Assembly (NCBI GenBank): GCA_027382625.1
Contig: JAJKFJ010022924.1
Span: 62,001 to 126,000, forward strand
Reading direction: 5' to 3'
DNA: 64,000 nucleotides
DNA from: Tetmemena sp. SeJ-2015
Taxonomy: Eukaryota; Ciliophora; Spirotrichea; Sporadotrichida; Oxytrichidae
Made by a program: the position numbers and the translations under genes. Below, piece after piece: positions 25,033 through 38,700 of the stretch. Every line of letters starts with the position of its first letter. Positions within the stretch are counted from its first letter, which is position 1. The notes beneath the pieces are model-generated. The model saw nothing but the letters and a program-made list of their open reading frames with translations. It searched no databases and had not been told where the DNA came from.

Positions 25033-28000
25033 TGGAAGAAGAAGAGTATTCATATAATTTTTATCACTAGACATTTTTTTCCTTAATTTATAATTTTAGA
25101 CTAGAGAGGGACCTCGAAGTGTCAGCTATTATGAATAGTGAAAACTAATCTAAGGCGCAGATTAGGATCTAAATTATAAGGGCATCAAGCAGTTTGATTG
25201 TGAAGAGTGCCAGTAAGATGGATAAGTGAGCGGCCTTTGGTCAAGGCAGAAAAACTCCTTCTTATTTAAAGTTAAAAAAAAACTTATTTTGCTTTAAAAA
25301 TTTAAATTTGGATGTGCAAGAGTAGACTTCTTACAAAAATACCCTCCTCAAGAAAATTCAAAATTCAAGTGCCCCTTACAAGCAAAGTGATCTTGATATA
25401 CAAAGCCAAGTTAATCAAGAGAAATCCAAATACTACATTTATCATTCATTCAAACTTGAATTACTGCTTTTAAATTAAATTTCTAATGGGAGAATTCAAC
25501 ACAACCAATAATAGAAATTTGGAGCACTCCCTTCTTTCAAGCCAAGCTATGAGAACACAATCTAAGAAAGGAGCTAAAGTCATTTGAGGAAAGAGCTAAT
25601 GAGATAAGGCCCACAATTACAACACTCTCCTTATGAGAATGCACAGCTTGCCACCAATCTCTCAGTAAGAGAGGCTAATTAATAGCACAGGGTAAGCAAA
25701 AACTTAGCAAATCATTAATTTGAAATAGAAAGACCAGAGGTTGAACCTTATCAAGGCTGGATTAGACAACTTGAGTTTGCTTGGAGTTCAAGATCAAAAG
25801 TTCAAACCCTACATCTAAATGAGTAAGTGTTTAACTTTAAAATGATCTAAATTGGAGAGAGCACTTTCAAGACTAGGTCAGCAGTTACAACACCTCAGAA
25901 GTAGATTTATAAAGACTCCACATAATCTCTTCATCCATTGGGGTTTCAATAAACCAGAGACCCTTATCAAAATTTAAATCTAACTTTGCAGCCTAATTTG
26001 GATTAGCCTAACTCAATCTACCAGTATAAATATTGTTGTGAATAGCCTTATTTTGAGAGTTTAAATCTTCTCTAATCCCTTATCTGCAACTGAGAGACAT
26101 AAACTCTTAAACAATCTAGAGAAACAGCAGAGAGAAAAGGAGAGAAGAGAGTTTTTAAGAAGGAAGAAAGAGGTTGATGCTGAGGAAGAGAAATCCAAAA
26201 ACGCTCTCAAGTTTTTCTTTAAATCAACAGGAGACAAAAAGTCAACAGGTAGAGATGCACTTTAATATATTTTAAGATTTAATATTCTAATTAAAATAGT
26301 TGAGGACTCAGACAACCGAGGAGGATAATGAAGATGGAATAGATGAAGCGATGAGATAGAGATTACGACCACTGAATGCTAAAGACCTAGTCTAGGATTC
26401 TCAAAAGTTTTAAATAAGTCTCAAGGATATAGTAATTCCAAAGTAGCCGCCTTTAAATCCTCTGTAGCTAGGCTATTAAAACTTTCGAAATGACATCAGA
26501 TAAAATAATCAGCAATTGTAGAAGAGTGAAAACATTTTCAATGTATTCCATATGCAGGATATAGAAAATGCTCTTTTAAGAAAGCTGTGTACTTGCATTC
26601 TCTCTAGATAGTAACTTAGCAAGAAATAGAATGAGATAGTAGAGCAGTTCAAAATTGATTCAACTTATTATCAATCAAACAAGTATAAAGACTATCTCAG
26701 TAGGTCAGCAGAATCTTTATGGTCAGATATAATTGCGAGAAAGCTCACTCATCTTATTCACTCCTGTCGATGGGATATTTTTGAAGAACACATTTCAATA
26801 TTTTTGCTGGAGTATATCAATATCTAGAATCAAGTACTCGATCGAATTGAATGGAAAAGTGTTCTTAAGACTATTTGGAATGAGTGTGCTGAGGTGGATG
26901 AATTGAACAATAACGAATGCGTTTTACCTCCAAGCAATCCTGGGAGTATGGTTAGATTCAGAGGTCATTTCATCACCAAGCAAAAGTTTATAGACTTCAT
27001 TGTTAGAGATAGACTTTTTGAATCTATTCGAGATTCATTTAAAAATTCATCTCTTAATTTACTCTTAGTTTTTTCTTCAGTGAGAGAAGAAGGAAATTAA
27101 GATATTGCACCCATTCAAGTTTAATTCAAGAATTTCTCAGATTCATCTTTGGATCTCATGCCAAAGATACAACTTGGCCTATCTCATCTTTCAAACTACT
27201 CCATTTTAATAAGTGTTATGGATGTGTGAGTAGTTAATTTTCAGATACTGTGATGGGTCTTGGTATAGAGGGCCGAGACTGAATAAGAGACGCCATGGTA
27301 AAGGGAGGCTCTAATTTATTTCAGGAGAAGTATACGAGGGTGAATTCTAGAAAGGCTTAAGAAATGGTTATGGCTAAATCGGCTTTATCTAAGCAGACTT
27401 TAGCCATTTGACTTGGTAGCCTAGTAGGCTAGGTACCTATGATAACTAAGATAATTAATAGTAAAATGAGGAAGGACGGAATGATGCTGCAACTAAAAGA
27501 GCCATGAAAGAATTGAAGGAGGGAAGAAAGATGCTGAGTTTGTACAAGGGAGAATTCAAAGATGACCTGAAGGAGGGGCAAGCAACGTTGAATGGGCAGA
27601 TGGCTCTCGCTTCTTAGGTACTTTCAGAGCTAATCTTTGAAATACTATACGATTGATTTGATGCTAATTTTCTATCTGCAGTTTTATGGGACCTACTATT
27701 GGCCTCCAGAGAATAAAAACTATCCAGACTTAAGCGTGAGAGAGTACACGGGCTACTGGTAAGGGCACTTGATGCAAGGCTAAGGAATACTCTCAGACAA
27801 AGACCAAGTGAAGACGGGAGTGTTTAAGGATTCTTAGCTAAACGGTGCAGGAATATAACAAAGACTAGGGATTGAGAAGGGTGTCTAGCAAGTAGACTTG
27901 GCCCTCAAAGGAGAATTCAAGAACGATGTTCTGGATGGAGATGAATGCGAGATAGAAAATGATAAAATAATTTGCTCAATCTTTGAGAATTATTTCTAAT

Positions 28001-28797
28001 AAAGGGAGGTATTAGGGCTAGATTAAGAATGGAGTAATTCATGGAGAAGGAACCATGCTCTACTTCAATGGAGACAAGTATGAAGGCTTTTGGTAGCATG
28101 GTTTGTTTCATGGCAAGGGAAAGTATTCCCATAAAACATACAATGATATTTTAAAGTACTTCTACAAATCTAAGTATCAAAGAGATGTGGGCGGTTATAT
28201 AAATCACTACAATGGAAATTGGGTGAGTGGGTTAAAGGAAGGTCATGGGAGAGAGGTTCAAAACGAGGGAAGCTCGACAGATGAATACATATATGAAGGC
28301 TAGTGGCAGAGAGATAGAAAGAATGGCTATGGTGTGGAGAAACAGATAAGAAAGGTGCAGTCTACTCTCAACAACCAGTTCAAGTTAAAATTTCATAGAT
28401 TGCTATGTTTGGAACTTAACTTTAAGATGAGATACTAAGAATACTCTGGCAACTTTTAGAGTGACATATATCATGGGTAGGGAAGGATGGTTCTATATGC
28501 AGATGCGAGCAAGCAAGTAGTCCTAGAGTTTTATGATGGCTATTTTGCAGATGGACAAAAGAAAGGAGTGGGAAGATAGGTAAGACTTAAAGATGAGGCT
28601 CACGAGGGCAGATTAGAAAGAGAGTATGATGAATTTGTTGGTGAATTCTATAATGATAAACCCTTTGTAGCCAATCAAATAGACTATGTTTAAGAATTAA
28701 ATAAAGTATTATTTTGTTAAATGGGAGTGGAAAGACAAAAGTTATAAAGAACTTTCAAGCCTGAAATATATTCTTTACAAATTATAGATTCTGCTTG
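25033..28797 (+). CDS. Large MORN-repeat protein
   Basis: MORN repeats are short GxYxGxW-type hairpins in membrane-linked and ciliary scaffold proteins. ATG at 25033 (MEEEEYSYNFYHQ). After a frame change near 25190 a ~850-bp disordered Q/N-rich part follows, then a charged helix (ERHKLLNNLEKQQREKERRE), an intron at about 26249-26299, and a ~310-residue folded region (LTHLIHSCRWDIFEEHISIF) with no family I know. A very short GT-AG intron (about 19 nt, ~27224-27242) leads into the repeats: CDGSWYRGPRLNKRRHGKGR, EVYEGEFQKGLRNGYGQ, and after a ~63-nt intron (about 27618-27680) EYTGYWQGHLMQGQGIL, KYEGFWQHGLFHGKGKYSHK, EYIYEGQWQRDRKNGYGVEK, YSGNFQSDIYHGQGRMVLY. One base too many near 28000 breaks the frame between repeats. 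TGA 28795-28797. The MORN call is firm; the N-terminal part could be a separate gene. Confidence 0.8.
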
Positions 28798-28836
28798 AAA
28801 TTCTAACATTTTATCTTTCTAAATGGATTGGAGAAC

Positions 28837-29615
28837 TCATAATCGTAATGTTAAAATCTGAATACTCATTTTTAAGTTTTGGCCTGCGAGCAGATGTCTT
28901 TTAGGGTAATGCCCAGAAATCTCAAAGGATTGAACTAGTCCTCTATGTTCTGCATCATCGAATCCTCTCAAACAAATGTACACATTAGATTATGATTCCA
29001 CAGTTACTTTCTTCTTTGGGGACATATTCCTCCCTCTATTCTTTTGAGGTGACTTAACTGGACTAGAGTAATCTGAGAACATCTCTTGATCATCAACCCC
29101 TATTTTCTGTCCTAAATTGGAATTTTATACTTAAAATATCCAGCTGGGGTGGTATTATCCTCCTCATCGTAGTCATCTTCATCCTCGCTATCTGCTCTGT
29201 TCTCATCGTCTTCACTATCATCATCCTCGTCATCTTCAGAATCAGGGTCTCCCTCCGTGTCGCTGCTCTCATAGTCATCTCCCTGCTGCAGCTTCCTGCG
29301 ATCTCTCTCCCTTCTCCTGAGTTCCTTCTACTCTCTTTCCTACCTCTCAGCTAACATCTCCACGTACTTTTCGAACTCCCCGTTCTTCTCTATCGTTTCT
29401 AGCAGTTCGTTCAGAGCCTTTTCAAGATGAGGGAACAAGTTTTACTCCAAGTAGTATTTCGCAGTCAGTTGAGAGGGCTCCAAGTTATCGGGCAGAGGTC
29501 CACCCACTGGGAAGGTGTGACCAAACAGTGACATCATTTAAGGTTGCTGAGATTGAACAACTGTATTTTATGGAATAGGGATTGAAGAAACGGCTTTCTT
29601 AGATTGCAGTGCCAT
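28837..29615 (-). CDS. Acidic protein with possible DPY30-like helix pair
   Basis: ATG at 29615. The N-terminal part has LTAKYYLEQNLFPHLEKALN followed by LLETIEKNGEFEKYVEMLAE and an RE/RD-rich helix. This looks somewhat like the DPY30 dimerisation motif seen in ciliary and chromatin scaffold proteins, but I hold that weakly. A long Asp/Glu/Ser run (DSEDDEDDDSEDDENRADSE) follows. One frame change near 29098 leads to a basic Ser/Pro/Lys segment (KSPQKNRGRNMSPKKKVTVE) and TGA 28837-28839. It is divergent from the isomerase fragment, with under 100 bp between. Confidence 0.6.
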
Positions 29616-29708
29616 TATGAATACAATGTAAAATGTTTTCTAAATTAAAAGTTTAACTCTAACTTAATGATGATTCTATATCTCAAATGAGAAAGATTCG
29701 ATGCTGGC

Positions 29709-30297
<589 letters not shown>

Positions 30298-31100
30298 GTG
30301 AAGATAAGATCATTAAGAAACTTTGATAATGATTATTAATTGCAATACTTTTCACGCAGTTCTAACTGTGTGGATGTAATATTTGATCCTAACCTTAAGC
30401 TAAAACAGAACTCTATATTAATGTCTGAGTGATCTCGGGTTTTCTGGGAGCTATATCATCTGGTAGTTTGAACTCCTTTAGCTTTAGCTCAAGCTCTTTC
30501 AGTGCTTATTCTCTCTTCATAACTTGCTCCTCGTGGTCGAATTCCTTCTGTGAAGTAGCCTTCATTCTTAAAATTAAAGCCACTTACAAATCTTTAATTA
30601 AAATACATTTCTTATGGGACTTAAAGTCTAAGAGAGTAATGCTTGTTCTTTAACTCTAGTATTTAGGTTATTGTGCTTCATAGACATTAGCTACTTTTGG
30701 CTTTAAAGATGGTGATTCAAATTACCTCCCATATGAGAAAGAGAATGAGGATTGAAAGTTTTGTGCTTTGCGAGTAGAGGCTCAACTAATTTTTGGCTCT
30801 CAATCCTTAAAGCTACTGGACTTTCAGGTAATAATTAAATTAAATTGAACATTGTAATGAGTCTTGATAATTGATAGTAGGCTCAACTATTTAGGCAATT
30901 TCTCCATCTAGTTACTCTGCCTTCTTTTAAGATTCTTCTTATTTATAAGTGGAAACTTATTTATCTTTTAAACCATTTCAAATTTCTTCTTTAATGCCTT
31001 AGACTTCCCATTCTTTTTATCATCAACTAAGGGTTCATCTATCATCTCTATAGAAAACTTCTTATCTATACTTAGTCATCAACTAGGATCTTCTAAACCC
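30298..31100 (-). CDS. Unrecognised charged protein
   Basis: Minus-strand coding seen in pieces: DEPLVDDKKNGKSKALKKKF, SITLLDFKSHKKCILIKDLM, a 21-nt GT-AG intron at about 30562-30582, and ATSQKEFDHEEQVMKREQAL then KELELKLKEFKLPDDIAPRK. The frame stays open almost to the end of GPI on the other strand, so the true stop is uncertain. At least two frame changes (about 30720 and 30830). It may be the 3' part of the next gene upstream (31109-32968), separated by two in-frame TGAs that an unseen insert could explain. No domain recognised. Confidence 0.45.
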
Positions 31101-31108
31101 TTCTTTAC

Positions 31109-32968
31109 TCATAGAATTAATTTTAAACCCTTTAAAATTAAGTAGATAGCTGTGGTATTTGCAACAGTTGAATCTAGCATAACTTGATTTAGCAAGGCAC
31201 TGGTGCTCTAAGCCATTTTCAAAAGAGGTAAGCTTTCTGAGACTCCATGGTTTTAGCCTCCTCTCTGATATCTGGTGCTCTCCTTGGATCCGAACTCTTA
31301 GCTAAACATTTTAGCTGCTGTATTGTCAAATATCTGCTTTGGCTGAAACTTTTCTGGACATATATCAGCTAGAATTTTCTTGATATCTGCTCCCTTCTAT
31401 GTCAAATCTTTGAGAGTGTACTCTCTCCCTGATCGTTGTGTAGGCTCGTGGGAATCATCCATCCAATCAGATTCATCGTAGGGTAGCTTTCTAGTTGGAT
31501 TCAAGTTCTTGTCGAAGTAAATCATGTCTAACTTCTGCTCTCTCACAAGCTTCCGCTACACGCTTTAATATAAGAATTCGTCAATACACAAAGTATGGGG
31601 CTTATATCGTCTTCATTCTCACAAAATAAAAGCCTTAGAATAGAAAAGTTATTCCTAGTATGTCCTTACGTCTTTCCGAACTTCTAGAAATTGGTAATAT
31701 CTCCATTTCGTTTATTCTTGCTCTGAGTATTAGCTTACTGTATGCTTAGCAAATCTCCAGCTTGCCCCTTTCTCGTACTCGCACTGCTACTCTCACTTTC
31801 TGAGTTCTGGTCTTATTTGTTTTAAGATGCTCCCATATGCTTTCTCTTGTGTTTCTTGTTATCTATTAGTCCTTGTTCTTGTAGCAAACTGAGAATTGAG
31901 TTCGACCTTTACATCATTTTGTGTAGTTGATTAGGTAATAAGCTATTTTTATTTTGGGAGTTCTTATCTCCATCTTTCTGAGTTGGAGATAACTGCAAGC
32001 CTAAGTTTTTGTGATTAATCTGGATCTTATCCTTGTCAAATTAGTTTTCAAATACATCTAAATCATAAAAATCTTGCATATATCTTTATGAGGAAATAAA
32101 ATCAGTATTGTGAGTCTCAAAAGTGGCTTTCTTAATTATGAACTTTAAATTTTTGATAAGAGCATGATGTCGGTTTCCCTTGGCATTTTTAATGTCTGAA
32201 TTTATAGTCTGTGAGTTAATAGGTGCATCCAAACCCATGAAAACTTATTTCAAGTCATCTCCGCAATTTAGCAAGAGCTATTTGTAAAATTTTAGATCAT
32301 AGTCGTTGTCTTAATAGTCTTATTTTGCTTAAAGTAATTTAGACTCTGGAGAAGAGCCATCAATTGGTGTATGGTAATTGTCAGTTAAAATGTCTCTCTG
32401 AGACTAAGTACTTTTTCTCTTCTTCAGCTACTCTCTATACTTTTTGATTGGTGCTTAAAATATATTGAAAAATTAGAAGATGTGCTAAGATATGCTAGAG
32501 CGATTGGTTGGCATGCTTTTATTTGGAGAGCTAATTATTACTCTTATGATGATTATTGAGTGTTAAGTGATCAACATTTAGCTTTCCTTCAATAATGCTT
32601 CCACCTATAGCACTTGAATGGCTGTAAGGCTCAATCGAGCTTGTGTTTATATGATCAACTTAAGAATTTGTCATTTTGCTGCCCCATTATTTGGGCCCTT
32701 CTTGCCTATGAGCGAAAGACACTCTCTCTTTTTAGTAGGTGTGTTTTTCTTAAATTTCTCTTCTTGTTTGCAAGATGCTTTGAGTTTAACTGGGGCTTTA
32801 GCTTTTGCGAACCTTGCTAAGTCTGCGCTCAAAGCTGTTCTAGCTAATCCTGGCTTTATCAGCTCTTTTGTCTTTTGCTTTGCGCTTAAAGTACAGAGAG
32901 TTATTAAGACTTGCCTTTTTGTCCTCTTCGGATTCACTAGTCTCAGTATCATCCTAAAAATTGTTCAT
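31109..32968 (-). CDS. Unrecognised basic/disordered protein
   Basis: ATG at 32968 (MNNFQDDTETSESEEDKKAS). A frame of ~480 bp rich in R/K/S/Q (FERRLSKVRKSQSPSQTQSI) changes near 32480 to a ~900-bp frame (YDLKFYKQLLLNCGDDLKQV; YMQDFYDLDVFENQFDKDKI). Another change at 31560-31640 leads to the best-ordered part: RYKPHTLCIDEFLYQSVQRK and KLDMIYFDKNLNPTRKLPYD, then ADICPEKFQPKQIFDNTAAK, ending at TGA 31109-31111. The Lys/Ala-rich ORF at 32671-32952 in another frame is a shadow. No family recognised. Confidence 0.5.
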
Positions 32969-33060
32969 GTTCCAGTTTATTTAAGTCTTTTGAGGTGTTT
33001 TATTGGGGCTCCTCTATGGTTATTAGGATAAGATTAATTGTCGCTTAAAAATTTTACCAA

Positions 33061-34440
33061 TCATTTATCTTTAAATTCAAAGAACAATCCTGAATCCTTG
33101 CAACTTCTTCGTAGGATGCCTGTGTAAAGAGTTACCTCGGTCACAAGTTTTTGAATTTGGTTAATTTCTTGGTTCGGAGTCAAAGATATCAATATCTCTT
33201 CACTGGTACCTCCTATCGTAATGGTGGAAGAATAAACTCATCTTATAATTTGAAGAGCTATCGAACAAGCCCCATATTGGACAAGTCATCTCTAGATTTA
33301 ACGGCCAACATTTTACAACTCCTCATTTATTATTTTAATTTAATTCCGATTTTCATTTAAATTTTAACTATAATAGAACAATTTATGCTAATCATTTATC
33401 TTTAAAATACAACTAAAATCCTAATTTATTTATTAAAGAAGTTTTTATTTGATTGGCCTTGAAATTCCTAGTTTCTCTAGCAACTTCTTCTGCATGGATT
33501 CGCTTCTTCTTGGGCTTCTGTACACTAGCATTTCCATGAATTGACATTCCTCTATCAACATAATGTAATAATCACTTTACTTTTCAGAGAGTGCATTTAA
33601 GTGCTTATAGCGGTCAACATTCTATAAGATGTGTCGAAGTTTGTGCTTTGTCTAATCTAGAGTCAAGCCTTCAAGCACTACACGAACTTCTTCGTTATTT
33701 TCAATACCATCCTAAAGACCATCTCCGAAACTATGCAAGTATAAATTAAAATTATTGGAATCTTACAGTAGCGATTCATCTCGCTCTTTAATGAAACTGC
33801 TGCCTTAGAAAGGGTTTATCTTAAATTGAGCTTGTCCTTTAAGAGCTGAAGATCCTATCAATAAATTTTTGGTACTCACATCGAAAATGGTGCTTTCATT
33901 ATCTTTTGCCTATATTCTTTCAATAGAAGAATTGAAAGGTTGGCGATCCTCTTTACTTCGATTTATTTCCGTCTACATCTTTGCCTTTTTCTTCTGTGAA
34001 GATTAACTTTCTTTTGCTAGAACATTTATTTGATTGCCATTACGAATTCTGAAGTTTTAGTCATTAAATTTGTTAGTTTCTTGAGAGATATGAGAGATTT
34101 TGGAGAGAGACGAAATTCGATTGTGGATTGAAGGAAGGGATGCCACTAATGGGCTTGTATGATCAATCTTGGATAAATTAGTGGAAGACCTGATAGTGAA
34201 ATTTACTTCAGGAGACGTTTAATGCTTGCTAATTTTTAAATACTTCTAATCTTCTTAAGACTAGTGGTTTTTTGTTTCTTCTTTTTTGATAAACTCAGAT
34301 GTGTCTCTGTGTTTCTATAGAAAGGGCTTCATTTCTCTACTAATGGATTAATTTTTTGATATAGGCTTTGATAACTTATTAGAAGATTTTTAATTATTGC
34401 TTTAAGGATTTTCATTCTTAATTTATTTTGTCTACTTTGA
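33061..34440 (-). CDS. Unrecognised Ser/Lys/Asn-rich protein
   Basis: Open on the minus strand from the TGA near 34498 down to about 33290, then, after two frame changes (about 33290 and 33195), to TGA 33061-33063. No clear ATG near the 5' end (a Met is at ~34330), so the start may be in a short upstream exon. The N-terminal half is disordered; the C-terminal half is more ordered: NNEEVRVVLEGLTLDQTKHK, IMLIEECQFMEMLVYRSPRR and the terminal EVTLYTGILRRSCKDSGLFF. It is divergent from the next plus-strand gene. Confidence 0.55.
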
Positions 34441-34469
34441 TCTCTCTTCTCTTATTAACTAATGATACA

Positions 34470-35719
34470 GAGGAAGATATATTAAAGTGGTTATCACTCA
34501 GAATGATAACGCTCTTAGCATACTACAAAAGTTTCAAGATCTGCATAAATACAACATGTTTCACACCAAGCGAAAGATTCAGAACTTAAACGCCTATCAC
34601 CAACTATCAGCCCAAGATGCCTCATAAACCTAAACTTACAAATTGTCGTTACACTTTAATAATATTTAATATACGATAATTTCTATCAGTAAAATAAGGA
34701 GACTGTTGGAAGACAGATAGATCAGGACAAGGAAAGATTCAAGGTTAAAGTCACGGACTCAAGTCTTAGGAAGACATAATGCAGCAAACTTTAGAGGAGA
34801 AACATAATTAGAGGCTAGTGAGAGAAAGGGAAAATCACTAGCTATCACAGGAGTACGAACAATATTTAGAACAACTTTACAAGGAGCAAGGGAACTAACT
34901 GGTTCAGAATAAAGATGCAGCAGATTAACTTCTCAGGTTCTTCAACTAGCTCAAAGATAGCGAAAAGTAAACTGAGATAGAGAGGATGAATTACATATTC
35001 CAGAACAGAAAGAAAAAGGGCATGATGCATCTCCCAGTCTAAGCTCTCTCATTATCACATTTATCATAGTAATTTGAGCTATTTTTAACTCATTCTCTAA
35101 GAGCGTTAAATTACTTTTCAAGGATAAGATCGAACCATATAACAAAGTGCTATCAGACAAGTCATCTCTACTAATTTTATTACTTGAATAATTATAAAAT
35201 ACATCTGAGGAGTACATCCAGAGTTTTAACAAAGTTCTAAAGCGGCTTAAGCATGACAGTGACTTGCAAGTAGAGGAAAAAGTTCAAATAAGAGACTAAG
35301 AATTAAGAGAGCAAGAAGCTATAGTCAAGGAACAACTGAGAGGAATTCCACTCTTCCAAGATCTGCAAGTGATTGATGATTTAGACGAGAATAATCGCTA
35401 ATCCTTATAAGATTTTACACTTGCACTCTTTCTTAATTGCTTAGTTTACTTGCTGTAGGAATTCTTAAAGATAACTAGAAATCCTCTCTATAAGATAGAC
35501 TACAGAAGGGAGATGGCTATTATGAATGCACGCATTGTAAGAGATACCGCTCAAAAGGAGAAAGAGCAGCAACATGAACTAGAGCTGCTGAAGATTGCAG
35601 AAAAGAGGGACATATTCATGAGCAAGAGTCACGCTAATTAGAGGAAGAAGCGCTTTATCCACGCACAAAAGATGCAAAGACTTAATAACAGAAAAACTCT
35701 ACTTAATGATCCTATTTGA
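34470..35719 (+). CDS. Unrecognised coiled-coil protein
   Basis: Begins around 34470-34490 (start not determined). Charged helices: LEEKHNQRLVRERENHQLSQ, EYEQYLEQLYKEQGNQLVQN, then a frame change or small insert at 35030-35110, then EEYIQSFNKVLKRLKHDSDL, VQIRDQELREQEAIVKEQLR, and a C-terminal YRREMAIMNARIVRDTAQKE helix with a basic tail, TGA 35717-35719. A cytoskeletal role is possible from composition only. Confidence 0.6.
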
Positions 35720-35777
35720 AAGTTTAAATTAATTGAGCTCTTGAACCAATATCAGATCAAGTCTTTAATTTCGCATT

Positions 35778-38700
35778 TCAATTTAACTATTTGAACAAAA
35801 TCCATTGAGGATTTATCTTCAAGAGATTTGCGAGAATGTAAAAGTCCTCTTTAGGTTCCTTGAATAGTCTTTTGTTGAATTTAGCCACAAACAAAATAAA
35901 TGGAGAGAGCATTGGCTAGAATACTTCAATGACTTTTTCAATCCCTCCATCTCTAAATATAGCTCCTATTAAAGCCTCAAAGATATCTCCAAGGATTTTA
36001 GGAGGCTCATAGATTTCAATCTCCTTTCCATTTATCAAAAAATTCTTTTTGAAGGAGAATTGTAGATACTTGTCAGCATCCTTCTCATTTTGAATCTCTT
36101 TGAGTCTTCTTTCGAACTTAAACTTTTCAAATACTCCATCTGGATGCTCACGAATCATTTGCTCTCTCAATTAAGATGCTGTGATGCGCTTTGGTTTAAA
36201 AAAGAGGATATATTCATGTAGGCCATATAAGCACACCAACTTAGCTAGAAACTCGTTCTTAGTGAGATAAGATTTAGCTTAATGAGCATCAAAACGGCTG
36301 GAAGTCTTCACTAGTGATATATTACTAAGCTAGCCGCTTAATATTTTGCAAAATATATTTTTAGCAAGTTATAAAAGGCTCTTTGAGGTTATACTTCTCT
36401 AGAATTGTGTACTTTATCAGATTAGAGTTGACTAGGTAATCTAAGATTGAATCTCCAATCACTTCTAGCTTCTCATAGCAGGAAGGTAAGCCATATACAT
36501 CTTTGAAAGATTTGTGAGTGAAAGCCTCTAACAGATAGTGTTTGTTGTGAAACTCGTAATTTATAATTCTCTCCACTGGAAGTAGATACTGAATTAATAT
36601 TATCCTCAAAATCAAAGTACTTATTTAATTAGTCTATCCTAGATTTCTGAAACGTTCATGTGTCTAAACTCTTCAACCTCTGGGCCATGAAATAGATTGT
36701 GCAAAGCGTACCCCTAACCTGCTAACTGCACAGTTGGATCAATTATAGATCTCATTCTGCTCTACTCTGAATTACTTATTTGATGTACTCTGAAATATTT
36801 CTCAAATATGTCCACCACTCGGTCGTTCTCAAGATCAAAGTTATATTCCTCAAGATCATCTCCAAGCTCAAAAGTTAGGTCTTTGTCAGGAAACATTTCT
36901 AAGATTTTAGCTTGCTCTAAGGGCATAATCCTCATATCCGATATCAATTTAAAAATGAAAATAAAATTATGATGAATAATTTAAGAGTTCTCCTCAGGTT
37001 GTGAGTCATAAAATGAGCTCCTAATAAACTCTCAACACAGTCAGCAATGTTTTTGCCAGTGCAGGTGAGGTTCTCAGTTCCTTTGACTTATTCTGTATAG
37101 GGAGGGTTCCACTAAGTCTTATAGTCAGGATCCTGATTCCTAATGTACCTCTACAATCCTAATCGCTTGCCTACTCTGAAGAAGTAAAATCTCTAATACA
37201 TTTTTAAAAAATACTTATCCTAAAAAATGTTTAGAGGTTGGTGATTCAAATAACATCTAAGAAATAAAAACTTCTAAAAGTGATGAAGCAGTTCTTGAGT
37301 TAGTCAATTTTAGACTCATCAGAGTTAGGGTCATCACAATATTGAAAGTATGAGAGAGTGCATGCGCCAAGTTTCAGAATAGTATCTCCGTAGGTCTCTA
37401 AAGTTTCATAGTTTTTCTTCGAAGAAGTATTTCCAGGAGCAGAAGTAGCCCACAAGATTAAATACATTGCGAAGAGTTCTTAACAATTTATTTAGATGAA
37501 CTCAGGATGGATTTCTTGATTAAGCTCTGCTTGAAGCTAAGAGCAATAGGTCGCCCTTTCTAAGAATTGCAAGACGATGGGGAGCTGGCTTGCACGCTTA
37601 AAATGAGTGAGATTCAAGTAGTGCTTGAAAATATTGTAAGCAGTGAAAATGGGTCTTCCTTAGCCAGTGGTCAATCCATAATAAATTATATCAAAGTAGT
37701 ATTATATCCATGCTTTTACTTGTACTTCTTTTTATACTCAGATTTTGCATTTTGTAAGTTCTTTGGGCACTGCTCAAGTTATGAAAGTTAAAATTTTAAA
37801 ATTACTCAAGAGCATACTTAAACTTGAAATGCGAGACTGACTTTGTGGGGTCAAGCAGCATTATATTTTTACTCTTAAATGAAACATGAATATCTTATCA
37901 TTATAGGTGCCTCCAGAATTTTCTGAGACTCAGCAGCTGAAGTCTAGAATATCTTATCTCTAAACGATTGAATCGACCCTAACTTTGTATTTGAATTGAA
38001 AAGGAGTTCATAAGCAGTTGTGCAATTCAAATTTTCAGCTTTGGCTTTGATAGCTTCAGCAAAATCAGTGACACTCGTCGTCTGAAGATTCTCAAATATT
38101 TTGTAGAAGTTGTAGATTCTGTGAATGTTATCCCCCTTTCACTAGCATATGTCTATTCAGATAGTCAAGAACAACTATAAATTAAATTCACTTCTCAAAT
38201 TTATAAGTCAATCTTTCCTTTGTAATCATGGATGCCTTTGTTTTGAGTGATATGGTCTATGATAGGAACTTAAGTGCCTCTATATCCTCGTTTACTTATA
38301 CGCTCAATCTTCTCCAGCAACTTTCTGTCTACTTCATACTCCACCCTGCTTGAGTCCCAACTAGACTCGATCGAGTCTACTCTTCTTAAGGGGACGATGT
38401 AGTATTTTTTGTCAGCCTCTCTACTTGGAATCCAAGCCTTTTCAAAGTCGACTTTCTTCTCCTGCTTGAATTCATTTTAGCAAAGTTAGCAATAACTTAT
38501 TGTATTTGAAAAGGTCATTGACAATAAACTCGTGGAACGTCTCTATTTGATTAAGTGTGCCAACTCTCACAAATTGGTCAACACTATCATCTACCAGAGC
38601 CTACTTAGAATAGTCCCCATAAGCATTCAATTTGAAGCTTTCCTCTTTAATGTTGATGACAGCTGTCTCTCTCAGCTGTTCTATATTCTGTCTAAATTCT

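Noticed and set aside
32671..32952. Lys/Ala-rich histone-like ORF on the minus strand
   Set aside because: Another frame over the same region, with TAA/TAG as Gln, gives a longer frame starting at an ATG and linking to the rest of the gene.
32618..33031. 137-residue hydrophobic ORF on the plus strand
   Set aside because: Shadow of the minus-strand gene starting at 32968; antisense of Lys/Gln-rich coding gives false Leu/Phe-rich ORFs.
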